From the NCBI RefSeq assembly GCF_037478135.1, contig NZ_JBBHDV010000015.1:1-64000 (forward strand): 64,000 nucleotides of DNA, read 5' to 3'. A model generated the notes under the pieces. It did not search any database and was not told the DNA's origin. It saw nothing but the letters and a program-made list of their open reading frames with translations. Position 1 is the first letter of the stretch. Every line of letters begins with the position of its first letter. Source of the stretch: Denitratimonas sp037478135 (lineage in GTDB: Bacteria > Pseudomonadota > Gammaproteobacteria > Xanthomonadales > Xanthomonadaceae). A program made the position numbers and the translations under genes. This document shows, one piece after another, positions 35,603-44,581 of the stretch.

Positions 35603-36391
35603 TTATTCCGTGCCGTGTTGAGCACCGGCCTGCTCCGCCGGTACCGGCGCCTGATCCCACAACGACGGCTCACGCCGGAACGTGGCGACCAGCACATCGC
35701 GTGCGGCGGGCCGTGTGGGATCGATCGGCTCCACCGCAGTGACGCCGTGGAACACGCGCACGTCCTCGACGATGGCCGCATCGAACGGTTGCGCCAGGGT
35801 GAAACTGCCCAAATGGGTGCCATCCAGCGCGTGGATCGCGGTGGTGCCTTCGCGGATGTTGTCACGACCGATCATCAGCACCAGCACGAAATCCACGCCG
35901 TCACGATGCATGCCTTCGGGCGTGGGCTGGCCGGCAAGACCGGGGCCGGCCTCGATCCGGAACTGATGCACTTCGACATGCCAACCGGCGGCATCGGGCG
36001 CCAGATCGCTGCACAGGCGGCGGAACCAGCGCAGCACCGTGGTCAGGCTCGGGCCGTGCACGATGTCGGCTTCGATCGGCTCGAACCAGCGCGCGATGCC
36101 ACCATTGAGATGGTTGTAGTCGCGGCTCTGCCAGTGCGGCTGATCCGGGCGCAGCGTGAAGGGACCGCTGCGATCACTGGAGAACACCGCATAACGGCGG
36201 CGACGATAGCGCCCGCCATCGGCCATGTACTGGTCCAGCTGCAGCCGGTTCCAGCTCTGCACGAAGGCGTCCCAGTCATCCAGACCGCCGGCGGCGAGCC
36301 ACTCATGCATGCGCCCGCCCTGCACGAAGGCAAAACCCTGCCGTTCCAGTTCGGCTTCCAGTTCCTGCGCCACCTGTGGCTGATCGTGCAT
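35603..36391 (-). CDS. 2OG-Fe dioxygenase family protein (isoleucine-hydroxylase-like)
   Basis: The 262-residue protein resembles the BsmA / L-isoleucine 4-hydroxylase (IDO) family. The iron-binding HxD is in GMHRDGVDFVLVLMIGRDNI, the distal histidine in VFHGVTAVEP, and a basic 2OG-contact residue in DVLVATFRRE. The family hydroxylates free aliphatic amino acids; the exact substrate is not known here. The start at 36391 (MHDQPQVAQELEAEL) is chosen over a longer frame with an odd leader. Genes on either side run on the same strand with wide spacing. Confidence 0.75.
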   Translation of the reverse strand: MHDQPQVAQELEAELERQGFAFVQGGRMHEWLAAGGLDDWDAFVQSWNRLQLDQYMADGGRYRRRRYAVFSSDRSGPFTLRPDQPHWQSRDYNHLNGGIARWFEPIEADIVHGPSLTTVLRWFRRLCSDLAPDAAGWHVEVHQFRIEAGPGLAGQPTPEGMHRDGVDFVLVLMIGRDNIREGTTAIHALDGTHLGSFTLAQPFDAAIVEDVRVFHGVTAVEPIDPTRPAARDVLVATFRREPSLWDQAPVPAEQAGAQHGTE

Positions 36392-36537
36392 GCGGGTTCC
36401 GGCGTGGACCACCGCCGCGACATGCGACGGGATGCGAAGGTTAAAGCATCGGCGCCAAACCGGATGCACCAGCCGCGCGACAGCGTGCACCGGGATGCAC
36501 GCTGCGGATCGGGATCACGCCGCTCAGGCGAATGCGA

Positions 36538-37386
36538 TCAGGCCAGCGCGACGAGTCCAATCGCGATGACCGCCAACACGATGCCGACCCGGTTCCAGCG
36601 CCCGGTTTTTTCCCCGAACGCGGCCACGCCCACCAGCGTGCCGAGCACGACCACGCCGATGTTCATCGTGGCGAACACCACCGCCGGGCTGTCCGGCAGC
36701 GCGCGGTGCGCCTGCACATAGCAGACGATGTTGCCGAAGTTCAGCGCACCCAGCAGCAGACCGGCCAGAAGGCTGCGCGTGTTCATCCGGCTGCGTCCAC
36801 GCGCGTGGCGCCAGCCCAGCACCGCCATCATGCCGAGAAATGCCAGCACGAAGGCCAGCTGCAACGAAGCCGCGAACGGCGTGCCAGCCTGCGCGATCAG
36901 CTTCAGCATCACATCCACCAGCGCGAAGCCGAGCCACACCGTCAGCAGTGCCCATACCGCACCGCGTTGCGCGCCGCCGGCCGGTCGCACCAGCATCGCC
37001 GCGACCGCGATCAGGCCCAGCGCCAGGCCGGCCAGTTTCAAAGCACCGGCGCGTTCGCCAAAAACCGTGAACGCCGCGATCAGCGACAGCAGCAGCGACA
37101 ACCGCTGCGCAACATCGGTGCGCACGATGCCGGCGCGCCGCACCGCCGCACCCAGCACCAGAAACAGGCTGGGCAACACCGCCGTCAGTGTCAGCAATGC
37201 CGCCCACGGTGCCTGCGTCGAACGCAGCGATTGCAATGGCGGCGCCAGCATGAACCAGCACAGCACCGCCGCCACCAGATAATTCCACGCCACCGCCTGC
37301 GTGGTATCCACGCCCCAGCGCGGGAACAGCTTCAGCACCACCGACACCAGCACGCTGAACAGCACGGCGGAAAGAACGAACAACAT
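36538..37386 (-). CDS. EamA/DMT-superfamily membrane transporter
   Basis: This 282-residue protein has about ten hydrophobic helices arranged as two repeated halves, including the typical half-ends LSLLLSLIAAFTVFGERAG and NIGVVVLGTLVGVAAFGEKTGRWN. DMT proteins export metabolites such as amino acids or sugars. The start at 37386 gives MLFVLSAVLF, beginning directly with a membrane helix. No substrate clue is seen, though its place next to an amino-acid hydroxylase-like gene is suggestive. Confidence 0.85.
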   Translation of the reverse strand: MLFVLSAVLFSVLVSVVLKLFPRWGVDTTQAVAWNYLVAAVLCWFMLAPPLQSLRSTQAPWAALLTLTAVLPSLFLVLGAAVRRAGIVRTDVAQRLSLLLSLIAAFTVFGERAGALKLAGLALGLIAVAAMLVRPAGGAQRGAVWALLTVWLGFALVDVMLKLIAQAGTPFAASLQLAFVLAFLGMMAVLGWRHARGRSRMNTRSLLAGLLLGALNFGNIVCYVQAHRALPDSPAVVFATMNIGVVVLGTLVGVAAFGEKTGRWNRVGIVLAVIAIGLVALA

Positions 37387-37719
37387 GGGAATCCTTGCAA
37401 GCGCTGTACGGGCGCCACGGCAGCGCGCGATACCGGCAGGCATGCTAGCCGAGCCGCCGAATTCAACCTAGCCGGCCGGCATTGGGAAAATGTGGATCCC
37501 GGCATCCGGATACGGGCATGTGGTGAATCGGCCCAGGCCGGATGCCCGCACCGACAACATCCAGCGTCGTGGTTCGCCACGGCTCACCACAACCTAGCCG
37601 TTTCGCAGCACAGTCGCGCACTTTTGTGGGAGCAGGCTTGCCCGCGATCCTGGCGCCTGAGCACCAACGGGAACGCCCCATCGCGCTTCGCCCCACCGGC
37701 GGCATGGGACAATGACGTG
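37387..37719. other. 333-base intergenic region with one REP-like unit
   Basis: A minus-oriented REP-like unit lies at 37565-37596; its reverse complement reads TAGGTTGTGGTGAGC...GCGAACCACGACG. No gene is seen. The part before the ABC exporter ATG should hold its promoter, but no clear -35/-10 pair stands out. Confidence 0.5.
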
Positions 37720-39495
37720 ATGAACGCACCCCCCGCTTCCACCCCGCGCCATCCGCTGCGCCGCCTGTTCGGCTATGCCCGTCCCTACCGCCGCGATGCC
37801 GCCCAGGCCTCGCTGTATTCGGTCTTGAACAAGGTTTTCGACGTGCTGCCCGAGGCGCTGATCGGCGTGGCGGTGGACATCGTGGTGAACCAGCGCGATT
37901 CGTTCCTCGCGCGCATGGGCATCGCCGATCCGCTGCAACAGTTGCTGTTGCTGACCGGTATCACGATTGTGGTGTGGCTGCTGGAATCGCTGTTCGAATA
38001 CCTGCTGGCAGTGAAGTGGCGGCGGCTGGCGCAGGACATCCAGCACGAGCTGCGCCAAGCCGCCTACGGCCATGTGCAGGCGCTGCCGCCGGATTTCGTC
38101 AGCAGTTCGCGCAGTGGCCGGCTGCTGGCGGTGCTGAACGAGGATGTACATCAGGTCGAGCGCTTCCTCAACACCGGCGCCAACGATCTGATCCAGGTCG
38201 CGGTGTCCTCGCTGATGGTGGGCGGCGTGTTCTTTGTGCTGACCGCCGATCTGGCGGCGCTGGCTTTCCTGCCGATTCCGCTGATTCTGATTGGCGCGTT
38301 CTGGTTCCAGAAGAAGCTCGCCCCGCGCTACGGCGCCGCACGCGAGGCCGCTGCCACGGTCTCGGACCGGCTCAACAACAACCTTGCCGGCATCGCGACG
38401 ATCCAGGCCTACACCGCTGAGGAGTTCGAGGCGCAGCACGTGCGCGAAGCCTCGGACGCCTACCGCGTGCGCAATGCCGATGCGATCCGTTTCGCCGCCG
38501 CGATCACGCCGGTGATCCGCATGGCGGTGCTTGCCGGCTTCGTCGCCACGCTACTGTACGGCGGCTGGAAAACCCTCAACGGCGAGCTCGGCGTGGGCAC
38601 CTATTCGGCACTGGTCTACCTGACCCAGCGCCTGCTGTGGCCGCTGACCCGGCTGGCAGACATGACCGATCTCTACCAGCGAGCGATGGCCTCGGTGAAC
38701 CGCGTCATGGACGTGATCGACACGCCCTTGCCACCGCCGCCGCAGGGCCGGCTGCCGCAGCCGGTGCGCGGCCGGGTGTCGTTCGAACAGGTCACGCTGG
38801 CCTACGACGGGCGCCGCGTGCTGCACGGCATCGATATCGAAGTGCCGGCCGGACATACCGTGGCACTGGTCGGCGGCACCGGCGGCGGCAAGAGCAGCCT
38901 GCTGAAACTGCTGCTGGCCTTCGTGCAACCGGAGTCGGGCCGGGTGTGCGTGGACGGGCACGATATCGCCGGCCTGAACCCGGCCGCGCTGCGCCGCCAT
39001 ATCGGTCATGTCGCGCAGGACGCCTTCCTGACCGACGGCAGCATCGCCGACAACATCGCCTATGGCGATCTGTCACCGGACATGACCGCGATCGAACGCG
39101 CCGCGCGCGCGGCGCAGGCGCACGACTTCATCCAGGCTTTGCCGGAAGGCTATGCCAGCGCGGTCGGCGAACGCGGCAGCCGGCTGTCCGGCGGCCAACG
39201 CCAGCGCATCGCGATTGCGCGCGCGCTGTACCGCGATCCGGCGATCCTGGTACTGGACGAGGCAACTTCCGCCGTCGACAACGAAACCGAAGCCGCAATC
39301 CAGCAGGCGCTGCGCGCCGCCAGCGGCGACCGCACCACACTGGTGGTCGCGCATCGGCTATCCACCGTGCGCCATGCCGATGCGATCCATGTGCTGGAAG
39401 CCGGCCGCATCATCGAATCGGGCACGCATGACAGCCTGCTCGCGCGCAATGGCATGTATGCCGCGCTGTGGCGTTTGCAGACCGGCGAAGGGTGA
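37720..39495 (+). CDS. ABC-type exporter, fused membrane and ATPase domains
   Basis: The 591-residue half-transporter has six membrane helices in residues about 30-320, then a nucleotide-binding domain. It carries Walker A GGTGGGKSS (about 385-393), Q-loop region GHVAQDAFLTDGSI, signature LSGGQRQRIAIARAL, Walker B ILVLDEATSAVD and H-loop VVAHRLSTV. It would act as a homodimer and resembles MsbA/HlyB-type lipid or multidrug exporters. The start is ATG 37720. No accessory membrane-fusion gene is adjacent. Confidence 0.93.
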   Translation: MNAPPASTPRHPLRRLFGYARPYRRDAAQASLYSVLNKVFDVLPEALIGVAVDIVVNQRDSFLARMGIADPLQQLLLLTGITIVVWLLESLFEYLLAVKWRRLAQDIQHELRQAAYGHVQALPPDFVSSSRSGRLLAVLNEDVHQVERFLNTGANDLIQVAVSSLMVGGVFFVLTADLAALAFLPIPLILIGAFWFQKKLAPRYGAAREAAATVSDRLNNNLAGIATIQAYTAEEFEAQHVREASDAYRVRNADAIRFAAAITPVIRMAVLAGFVATLLYGGWKTLNGELGVGTYSALVYLTQRLLWPLTRLADMTDLYQRAMASVNRVMDVIDTPLPPPPQGRLPQPVRGRVSFEQVTLAYDGRRVLHGIDIEVPAGHTVALVGGTGGGKSSLLKLLLAFVQPESGRVCVDGHDIAGLNPAALRRHIGHVAQDAFLTDGSIADNIAYGDLSPDMTAIERAARAAQAHDFIQALPEGYASAVGERGSRLSGGQRQRIAIARALYRDPAILVLDEATSAVDNETEAAIQQALRAASGDRTTLVVAHRLSTVRHADAIHVLEAGRIIESGTHDSLLARNGMYAALWRLQTGEG

Positions 39496-39530
39496 CTCCC
39501 GCAACAGCTAAAGCCGGGATCAGCTCACAG

Positions 39531-39556
39531 GGTGGTGGTGAGCATACGCGAACCCC
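39531..39556 (+). repeat. REP-like unit after the ABC exporter
   Basis: GGTGGTGGTGAGC...GCGAACCCC is a partial copy of the dispersed TAGGTCG-GGTGAGC-GCGAACC family, lying 35 bases after the ABC stop. Confidence 0.55.
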
Positions 39557-39643
39557 AATACCGGGAACCCCGGAATAGCCCACGCGAGTGAGCAAAGATG
39601 GTTTCGCGGCACCCGGCCAATCACCGGCTAGATGCGATGAACC

Positions 39644-39677
39644 AAAAAAAACCGGCGAAACCCGAAAGTTTCGCCGG
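39644..39677 (-). terminator. Rho-independent terminator of the phasin gene
   Basis: CCGGCGAAAC (39652-39661) and GTTTCGCCGG (39668-39677) form a perfect 10-bp stem with a CCGAAA loop. On the minus strand it is followed directly by eight T's (A-run 39644-39651). It lies about 95 bases downstream of the phasin stop. Confidence 0.9.
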
Positions 39678-39771
39678 ACAGAATGCGCCGCCACTAAAGA
39701 GGGAGGGAGGGTGGCGACGCCATCACACGTGCGGGATCGGAGCGGGCCGATCCCGGCACGAGGGAGAGAGA

Positions 39772-40155
39772 TCAGCTGGCCTTGGCGGCCTTGGCAGCAG
39801 CCTTGGTCAGGCTGTCATTGGCCGCCTGGAACTGGCCGCGATACAGCTGCGCAATGGCTTCGCCGGTCTTCAGCGCCTGGCCCAGGACTTCCTGGCCGGT
39901 CGAGTAGATCTGCTCGCTCGAGGACTTGGCCAGCGCCACGCCCTTCGGCCAGATGTCCTTGGCATCGGCCAGATCGGCCACTTCGGACGCTTCGCTGAGG
40001 AAGGCCACCGAGGACGTCACGGCGGACTCGGCACTCTTGAGCTGCAGGTTGACGATGCGCTCGAAACCTTCGAACGCCAGGGTGTTGGCCTTCAGCGCCG
40101 ACTGGGCGAACTGACGAGCCACGGATGCAAACGGATTGGCAATTGCTTCGGACAT
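39772..40155 (-). CDS. Phasin family protein
   Basis: This 127-residue, almost entirely helical, Ala-rich protein (FASVARQFAQSALKANTLAF, FERIVNLQLKSAESAVTSSV) matches small phasins that coat polyhydroxyalkanoate granules. It implies that the organism stores PHA, although no phaC, phaA or phaB is in the window. Its own terminator and AT-rich promoter region suggest strong monocistronic expression. TGTTGCATTGCACAA about 50 bases upstream is TGC-rich, like sequences bound by PhaR-type repressors, which is only a hint. Confidence 0.88.
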   Translation of the reverse strand: MSEAIANPFASVARQFAQSALKANTLAFEGFERIVNLQLKSAESAVTSSVAFLSEASEVADLADAKDIWPKGVALAKSSSEQIYSTGQEVLGQALKTGEAIAQLYRGQFQAANDSLTKAAAKAAKAS

Positions 40156-40370
40156 GACAAAACCCTTTCGGTTGATGGTGGGTGATGTGAAGCCTACGGC
40201 ATCTTTTTGTGCAATGCAACATAAGCTGGGGCGATCTCACCATTTCCAGATGGAATCTAGAATCATGTCATTGTTTATAAACGACTTTTCAGGATGAACG
40301 GAAAACTTGCGCAGCGCGTCAAAGATGCCGCAATTCCTCCGCCCCGTACCCGATCCGCGCGCCCTGTGGC

Positions 40371-40730
40371 TCAACCCGGGCCGCGATAGATGCAACCCGA
40401 AGTGCAGGTTTCGTGCACCACCACCTGCGACAGCGCCGGCAGTTCCGGCTTGAGCCGCTGCCAGATCCAGCGCGCCAGCATTTCGCTGGTGGGGTTCTCG
40501 AGCCCCGGCACCTCGTTGAGATAGTGGTGGTCGAGCTGGTCGTAGAGCGGCTGGAAGGCGCGCTTGATGTCGGAAAAATCCATCACCCAGCCACTGTGCT
40601 CACCCGGCTCGCCGGCGACGTGGATCTCGACCATAAAGGAATGGCCATGCAGCCGCGCACATTTGTGGCCTTCGGGCACATTCGGCAGGCGGTGTGCGGC
40701 CTCGATGTGGAAACGCTTGAAGATGTCCAT
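40371..40730 (-). CDS. queD: 6-carboxytetrahydropterin synthase
   Basis: The enzyme makes 6-carboxy-5,6,7,8-tetrahydropterin from dihydroneopterin triphosphate, the second committed step to queuosine. The 119-residue protein has zinc-binding histidines in IEAAHRLPN and LHGHSF, the catalytic Cys in GHKCARLHG, the Asp/His of QLDHHYLNEV and the Glu of HETCTSG. It starts 9 bases after the S9 peptidase stop and is the last gene of the GST-peptidase-queD run. Other queuosine genes are not nearby. Confidence 0.93.
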   Translation of the reverse strand: MDIFKRFHIEAAHRLPNVPEGHKCARLHGHSFMVEIHVAGEPGEHSGWVMDFSDIKRAFQPLYDQLDHHYLNEVPGLENPTSEMLARWIWQRLKPELPALSQVVVHETCTSGCIYRGPG

Positions 40731-40739
40731 GGGTGTCCT

Positions 40740-43082
40740 TCAGTGCGCCGGCGCCAGGCAGCGGTTGAAAAAGTCTTCGGTCAGACGCAGGCGGTGCAGC
40801 AGATCAGCGCGTTGCAGGCCGTGCTTGGCGCCCGGATAAGTCATCAACTCGAAGCCGATGCCGCGCTGCTGCAAGGCACTCATCAACTGCGTGGAGTGGG
40901 TGAACAGCACATTGTCGTCGGCCATGCCGTGGATCAGCAGCAGGCGCGAACGCAGTCCGTCCAGATGACTGAACACGCGCGCGGAGAGGTAGCCTTCCGG
41001 ATTGGCCGCCGGGTGGTCCATGTAGCGCTCGGTGTAATGGGTGTCGTACAGCGCCCAGTCGGTGACCGGCGCACCGGCCGCACCGCAGGCATACACATCG
41101 GATGCCTGCGCCAGCAGCATCAGCGTCATGTAGCCCCCGTTGGACCAGCCGAACACGCCGATGCGGGCGGCATCCACCCACGGCTGCTGCGCCAGCCACT
41201 GCGCGCCCAGCACCTGATCCTCGACTTCCACCGTGCCCTGCCGTCCGTACAACGCGCCGCTAAAGGCCGCGCCCCGGCGTGGCGTGCCGCGGTTGTCGAG
41301 CGAAAACACCACGTAGCCGCGCTGCGCCATGTACTGCGAGAACAGCGCATCGCCACGGCTGGGCCAGCCGCGCAACACAGTCTGCGCCGCCGGGCCGCCG
41401 TAAACGTAAACCAGCACCGGGTACTTTTTCGACGGATCGAAATCCGCCGGTTTGATCAGGCTGTAGTGCAGCGTGCTGCCGTCGACTGCCGCCAGTTCGC
41501 CGTATTCGACCGGTCGGTGCGCGGCGAGGAACGGCGCATACGGATGCCCGCCCTGGGCCGGATCATTGGCCAGCAGCGTGGTCAGCGCTCGCCCATCGGC
41601 GCGATGCAGTGTGGCCTGCGGCGGCTGTTCCGGGCTGGAGAACACATCGACATAGACCGAGGTATTGGCACTGAACACAACGCTGTGCACGCCGGCACCC
41701 TGGGTCAGGCGGCGCAACGGGCCGCCGTCCAGCGGTACCGCGTAGGCCTGCGATTCCAGTGGCGATTCGCGCGTGCCGCTGAAATAGGCCAGCCCGGCGG
41801 CCTCGTCCACGCCCAGCAGCGCATCAACCACCCATTCGCCCGACGTCAACGCGTGGGCCTTGCCGTCGGCACTGATGCGGTAAAGGTGTTCGAAGCCGCT
41901 GCGCTCGGACTGCCAGATGAAGCCACCGTCCTTGAGGAAGTGCAGGCTATCGTGCAGCGGCACCCAGGTACGGGCGGTTTCGCTGACGAGGGTGCGCTGG
42001 GTGTTGCTGGAAAGATCCACTTCGATCAGATCCAGCCGGCGCTGATCGCGGCTCTGGCGCTGGAACGTCAGGTGTTGCGGGTCGCGCCAGTCGACGCGGG
42101 CCAGATAGATGTCCGGCTCCGGGCCGAGATCGATGCGCTGCGGTGTTGGCGGCCCCATGCGCGCTTGCAGTGCCACTTCGCGCTGGTCGCTGCCGGTTTC
42201 GACCTGCCCCCCGCGTGCTGCCGGCGGGACCACGAAGTCGGCGGTGCGCACGACGAACAGTTCGACTGCCACATTCGGATCGCCGGCAGCCGGATATCGC
42301 TGCTCGATGACCTCGGTGCGGTCGGCGTACACCTCGTAGCGCTTCTGCACCGGTACCGGTGATTCGTCGATCCGCGCAAACGCGATGGCGCTGTCGTCCG
42401 GCGCCCACCAGTAACCGGTGTGGCGGCCCATTTCCTCATCGGCAACGAACTCGGGCACGCCGTTGCCAATGACCTCCGAACCATCGGCAGTGAGCTGCAC
42501 CTCGCGCCCGGAAGCCAGATCCACCAGCCACAGATTGCGCCCGCGCACGAAGCTGACGAAGCCGCCCTTGGGCGACACCTTCGGATCGGTGGCGAAGCCC
42601 TCGCCCGTGGTCAGCTTGCGCAAGGCACTGCCGGCTTCGGCGGCAAGATCGTACAAATACAGTTCGCCGCCCAGCGGAAACAGCAAGTGGCGCGAATCCG
42701 GCGCCCACTGATACGCCACGATGCCGGAGTACGCCGCAATGCGCTGGCGTTCGCGCCGCGCCTTTTCCTCGTCCGACAGCACTTCGGTGCCCGGCAACAC
42801 CGCCTCGGCCGCGACCAGACGGCGGGTTTCCCCGGAAGCCACGTCGTATTCCCACAGATCCAGGCGATAACCGTCCTCGTCACTGCCGCGCAGGAAGGTG
42901 ACCCGGCTGCCATCGGGCGCGATGCGCGGCTGGATCAGGGCCGGCCCGGCCAACGGGGTGTCGCCGGCGATGGCTTCCAGGCTGAGTTTCTGCGCGGGCG
43001 GTGGGCTGGCGTGGGCGGGGAGCATGGTCATCGGCAACAAACAGGTGAAGGCGAAGGACAGGGCAACTACGGGCAGGCGCAT
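40740..43082 (-). CDS. Exported S9-family (DPP IV-like) peptidase
   Basis: The 780-residue exported serine peptidase has a signal peptide ending near AHA-S (residue about 25). A beta-propeller fills residues about 50-530 and an alpha/beta hydrolase domain follows. The catalytic triad is Ser647 in GWSNGGYM, Asp722 in HGMADDNVLF and His754 in GAKHGLQ. NVLFTHS and the GYVVFSLDNRGTPRRG motif match dipeptidyl-peptidase IV relatives of Xanthomonadales. It would release X-Pro or X-Ala dipeptides in the periplasm or medium. GST lies 13 bases upstream, queD 9 bases downstream. Confidence 0.92.
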   Translation of the reverse strand: MRLPVVALSFAFTCLLPMTMLPAHASPPPAQKLSLEAIAGDTPLAGPALIQPRIAPDGSRVTFLRGSDEDGYRLDLWEYDVASGETRRLVAAEAVLPGTEVLSDEEKARRERQRIAAYSGIVAYQWAPDSRHLLFPLGGELYLYDLAAEAGSALRKLTTGEGFATDPKVSPKGGFVSFVRGRNLWLVDLASGREVQLTADGSEVIGNGVPEFVADEEMGRHTGYWWAPDDSAIAFARIDESPVPVQKRYEVYADRTEVIEQRYPAAGDPNVAVELFVVRTADFVVPPAARGGQVETGSDQREVALQARMGPPTPQRIDLGPEPDIYLARVDWRDPQHLTFQRQSRDQRRLDLIEVDLSSNTQRTLVSETARTWVPLHDSLHFLKDGGFIWQSERSGFEHLYRISADGKAHALTSGEWVVDALLGVDEAAGLAYFSGTRESPLESQAYAVPLDGGPLRRLTQGAGVHSVVFSANTSVYVDVFSSPEQPPQATLHRADGRALTTLLANDPAQGGHPYAPFLAAHRPVEYGELAAVDGSTLHYSLIKPADFDPSKKYPVLVYVYGGPAAQTVLRGWPSRGDALFSQYMAQRGYVVFSLDNRGTPRRGAAFSGALYGRQGTVEVEDQVLGAQWLAQQPWVDAARIGVFGWSNGGYMTLMLLAQASDVYACGAAGAPVTDWALYDTHYTERYMDHPAANPEGYLSARVFSHLDGLRSRLLLIHGMADDNVLFTHSTQLMSALQQRGIGFELMTYPGAKHGLQRADLLHRLRLTEDFFNRCLAPAH

Positions 43083-43095
43083 CGCGGGCTCCGGC

Positions 43096-43791
43096 TCACT
43101 TGGCGGAAGGTTTGGCGGTGCCGAACAGCACTGCGCGCTGCGCCGCGTCCATCGGTTTGCGTTCGATCCGCTGGTTCCAGGCATAGGCGCGCTGCGTGGC
43201 CGAGCGTGCGGCGATGCCGGCATGCCAGCGGCGCACAGCCGGATAGGGTTCGAGCCCGACCGGGGCCGTGGTGTAGGGATTGATCCACGGATAGGCGGCC
43301 ATGTCGGCGATGCTGTACTCGTTGCCGGCAAGGAAGGGACGATCGGCCAGGCGCCGCTCCATCACGCCGAGCAGGCGATGCACTTCGCGCGTGTAGCGGT
43401 TGATCGCGTAGGGGATCTTTTCCGGCGCGTAGACATTGAAATGGCCGTACTGGCCGGTCATCGGTCCCTGCCCGCCGACCTGCCAGGCCAGCCACTGATC
43501 CACTTCCACCCGTCCGCGCAGGCCACGGCCACCGAAACGGCCGGTCTTGTCGGCCAGATAACGCAGGATCGCGGCGGACTCGAACACCGAAACAGGCGGG
43601 CCGCCATCGGCCGGGGCGTGGTCGACGATGGCCGGCATCCGGTTGTTCGGCGAAATCGCCAGGAAGGCCGGTTCGAACTGCGCACCGGCGCCGATATCGA
43701 CCGGTTTCACGTTGTAGGCCAGGCCGGTTTCCTCCAGCAACAGCGTGATCTTGTGGCCGTTGGGCGTGGGCCAGTAGTACAGGTCGATCAT
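43096..43791 (-). CDS. Glutathione S-transferase family protein (YfcG/YghU-like)
   Basis: The 231-residue protein has an N-terminal thioredoxin-like domain (MIDLYYWPTPNGHKITLLLEE, with the Thr/Asn active-site region TPNGHK), the cis-proline segment NNRMPAI and the ESAAILRYLAD glutathione-gamma-glutamyl site. The C-terminal helical domain has the SIADMAAYPW motif. These features fit the disulfide-bond oxidoreductase YfcG/YghU class. It heads the three-gene run with the S9 peptidase and queD. Confidence 0.88.
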   Translation of the reverse strand: MIDLYYWPTPNGHKITLLLEETGLAYNVKPVDIGAGAQFEPAFLAISPNNRMPAIVDHAPADGGPPVSVFESAAILRYLADKTGRFGGRGLRGRVEVDQWLAWQVGGQGPMTGQYGHFNVYAPEKIPYAINRYTREVHRLLGVMERRLADRPFLAGNEYSIADMAAYPWINPYTTAPVGLEPYPAVRRWHAGIAARSATQRAYAWNQRIERKPMDAAQRAVLFGTAKPSAK

Positions 43792-43946
43792 GGCGGAATC
43801 CTCGTTGCGGTGAAGCCTGCCACTTTACCCGAGGCCGCCCGCGTCGGTCCCGGCACGCTTCCGCTGGCAGCCGTTGCTGAGGCAGTGCCGGACCCTGCCG
43901 GGGCCCCGAAGCGCGCCATTGCTTCCGCGCGACATGCCAGCGTGGC

Positions 43947-43952
43947 TATAAT
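43947..43952 (+). promoter_or_regulatory. Consensus -10 box before cytochrome c5
   Basis: A perfect TATAAT stands about 50 bases before the GTG start. No clear -35 is seen at 16-18 bases; TTGCTT (43919-43924) lies 22 bases upstream, which is too far. AAAGGTG precedes the GTG. Confidence 0.5.
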
Positions 43953-44003
43953 CGGGTGCTTGCTGTACCAGTCCTGACCTTCAGCCGCAGCCAAAGGTGT
44001 CGC

Positions 44004-44516
44004 GTGCAAACCGATCTTGATTTCCTGAAGCGCTTTTCCCTGGTGATTGCCTTTCTGGCATTCGTGGTGCTGTCCCTGTCCGTGCTTGGCTATTTCATCG
44101 GCACCACGCTCAAGCGTGACGAAGACCCGGGTGCGCAGGCCCGGACCGAAGAGCGGATCAAACCGGTCGGCGCGGTCTATGCCGGTGCCTCCGGTGCCGC
44201 CGCAGCGGCCGCCGCCGCCGAAGCCGCGCGCGCCGCTGCTTCCTCGCAGGTGGCCTACGACGGCACCTTGGATGGCCAGGTCATCTTCGACAAGCTGTGC
44301 AGCGCCTGCCACAGCACCGGCGCCGGCGGCTCGCCGACGATGGAGCATGCGCAGTGGGATGCCCGCATCGCGCAGGGCTTCGACACCCTCGTGCGGCACG
44401 CGATCGACGGTTTCCAGGGCAATAGCGGCCTGATGCCGGCGCGCGGCGGCAATCCGTCGCTCAGCGACGAACAGGTCGAAGCCTCGGTACGCTGGATGAT
44501 CGACAATCTGAAGTAA
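44004..44516 (+). CDS. Membrane-anchored cytochrome c5-like protein
   Basis: This 170-residue protein has one N-terminal membrane helix (residues about 8-32), then an Ala-rich linker with KPVGAVYAG, and a single c-type haem domain. The haem site is Cys99-Ser-Ala-Cys102-His103 (LCSACHSTG), with Met144 in GLMPARGG as the probable sixth ligand. It is an electron carrier on the periplasmic face, probably near a terminal oxidase. The start is GTG 44004, which places the helix at the N terminus. A strong hairpin terminator follows. Confidence 0.9.
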   Translation: MQTDLDFLKRFSLVIAFLAFVVLSLSVLGYFIGTTLKRDEDPGAQARTEERIKPVGAVYAGASGAAAAAAAAEAARAAASSQVAYDGTLDGQVIFDKLCSACHSTGAGGSPTMEHAQWDARIAQGFDTLVRHAIDGFQGNSGLMPARGGNPSLSDEQVEASVRWMIDNLK

Positions 44517-44535
44517 GCTGGGCACCGCCCTTTGC

Positions 44536-44565
44536 AGACGCCGCCTCCGGGCGGCGTCTTCGTTT
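44536..44565 (+). terminator. Terminator after cytochrome c5
   Basis: AGACGCCGCC (44536-44545) and GGCGGCGTCT (44550-44559) form a 10-bp stem with a TCCG loop, followed by TCGTTT. It sits 20 bases after the cytochrome stop. Confidence 0.85.
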
Positions 44566-44581
44566 CCGGAGTTCCTGGACC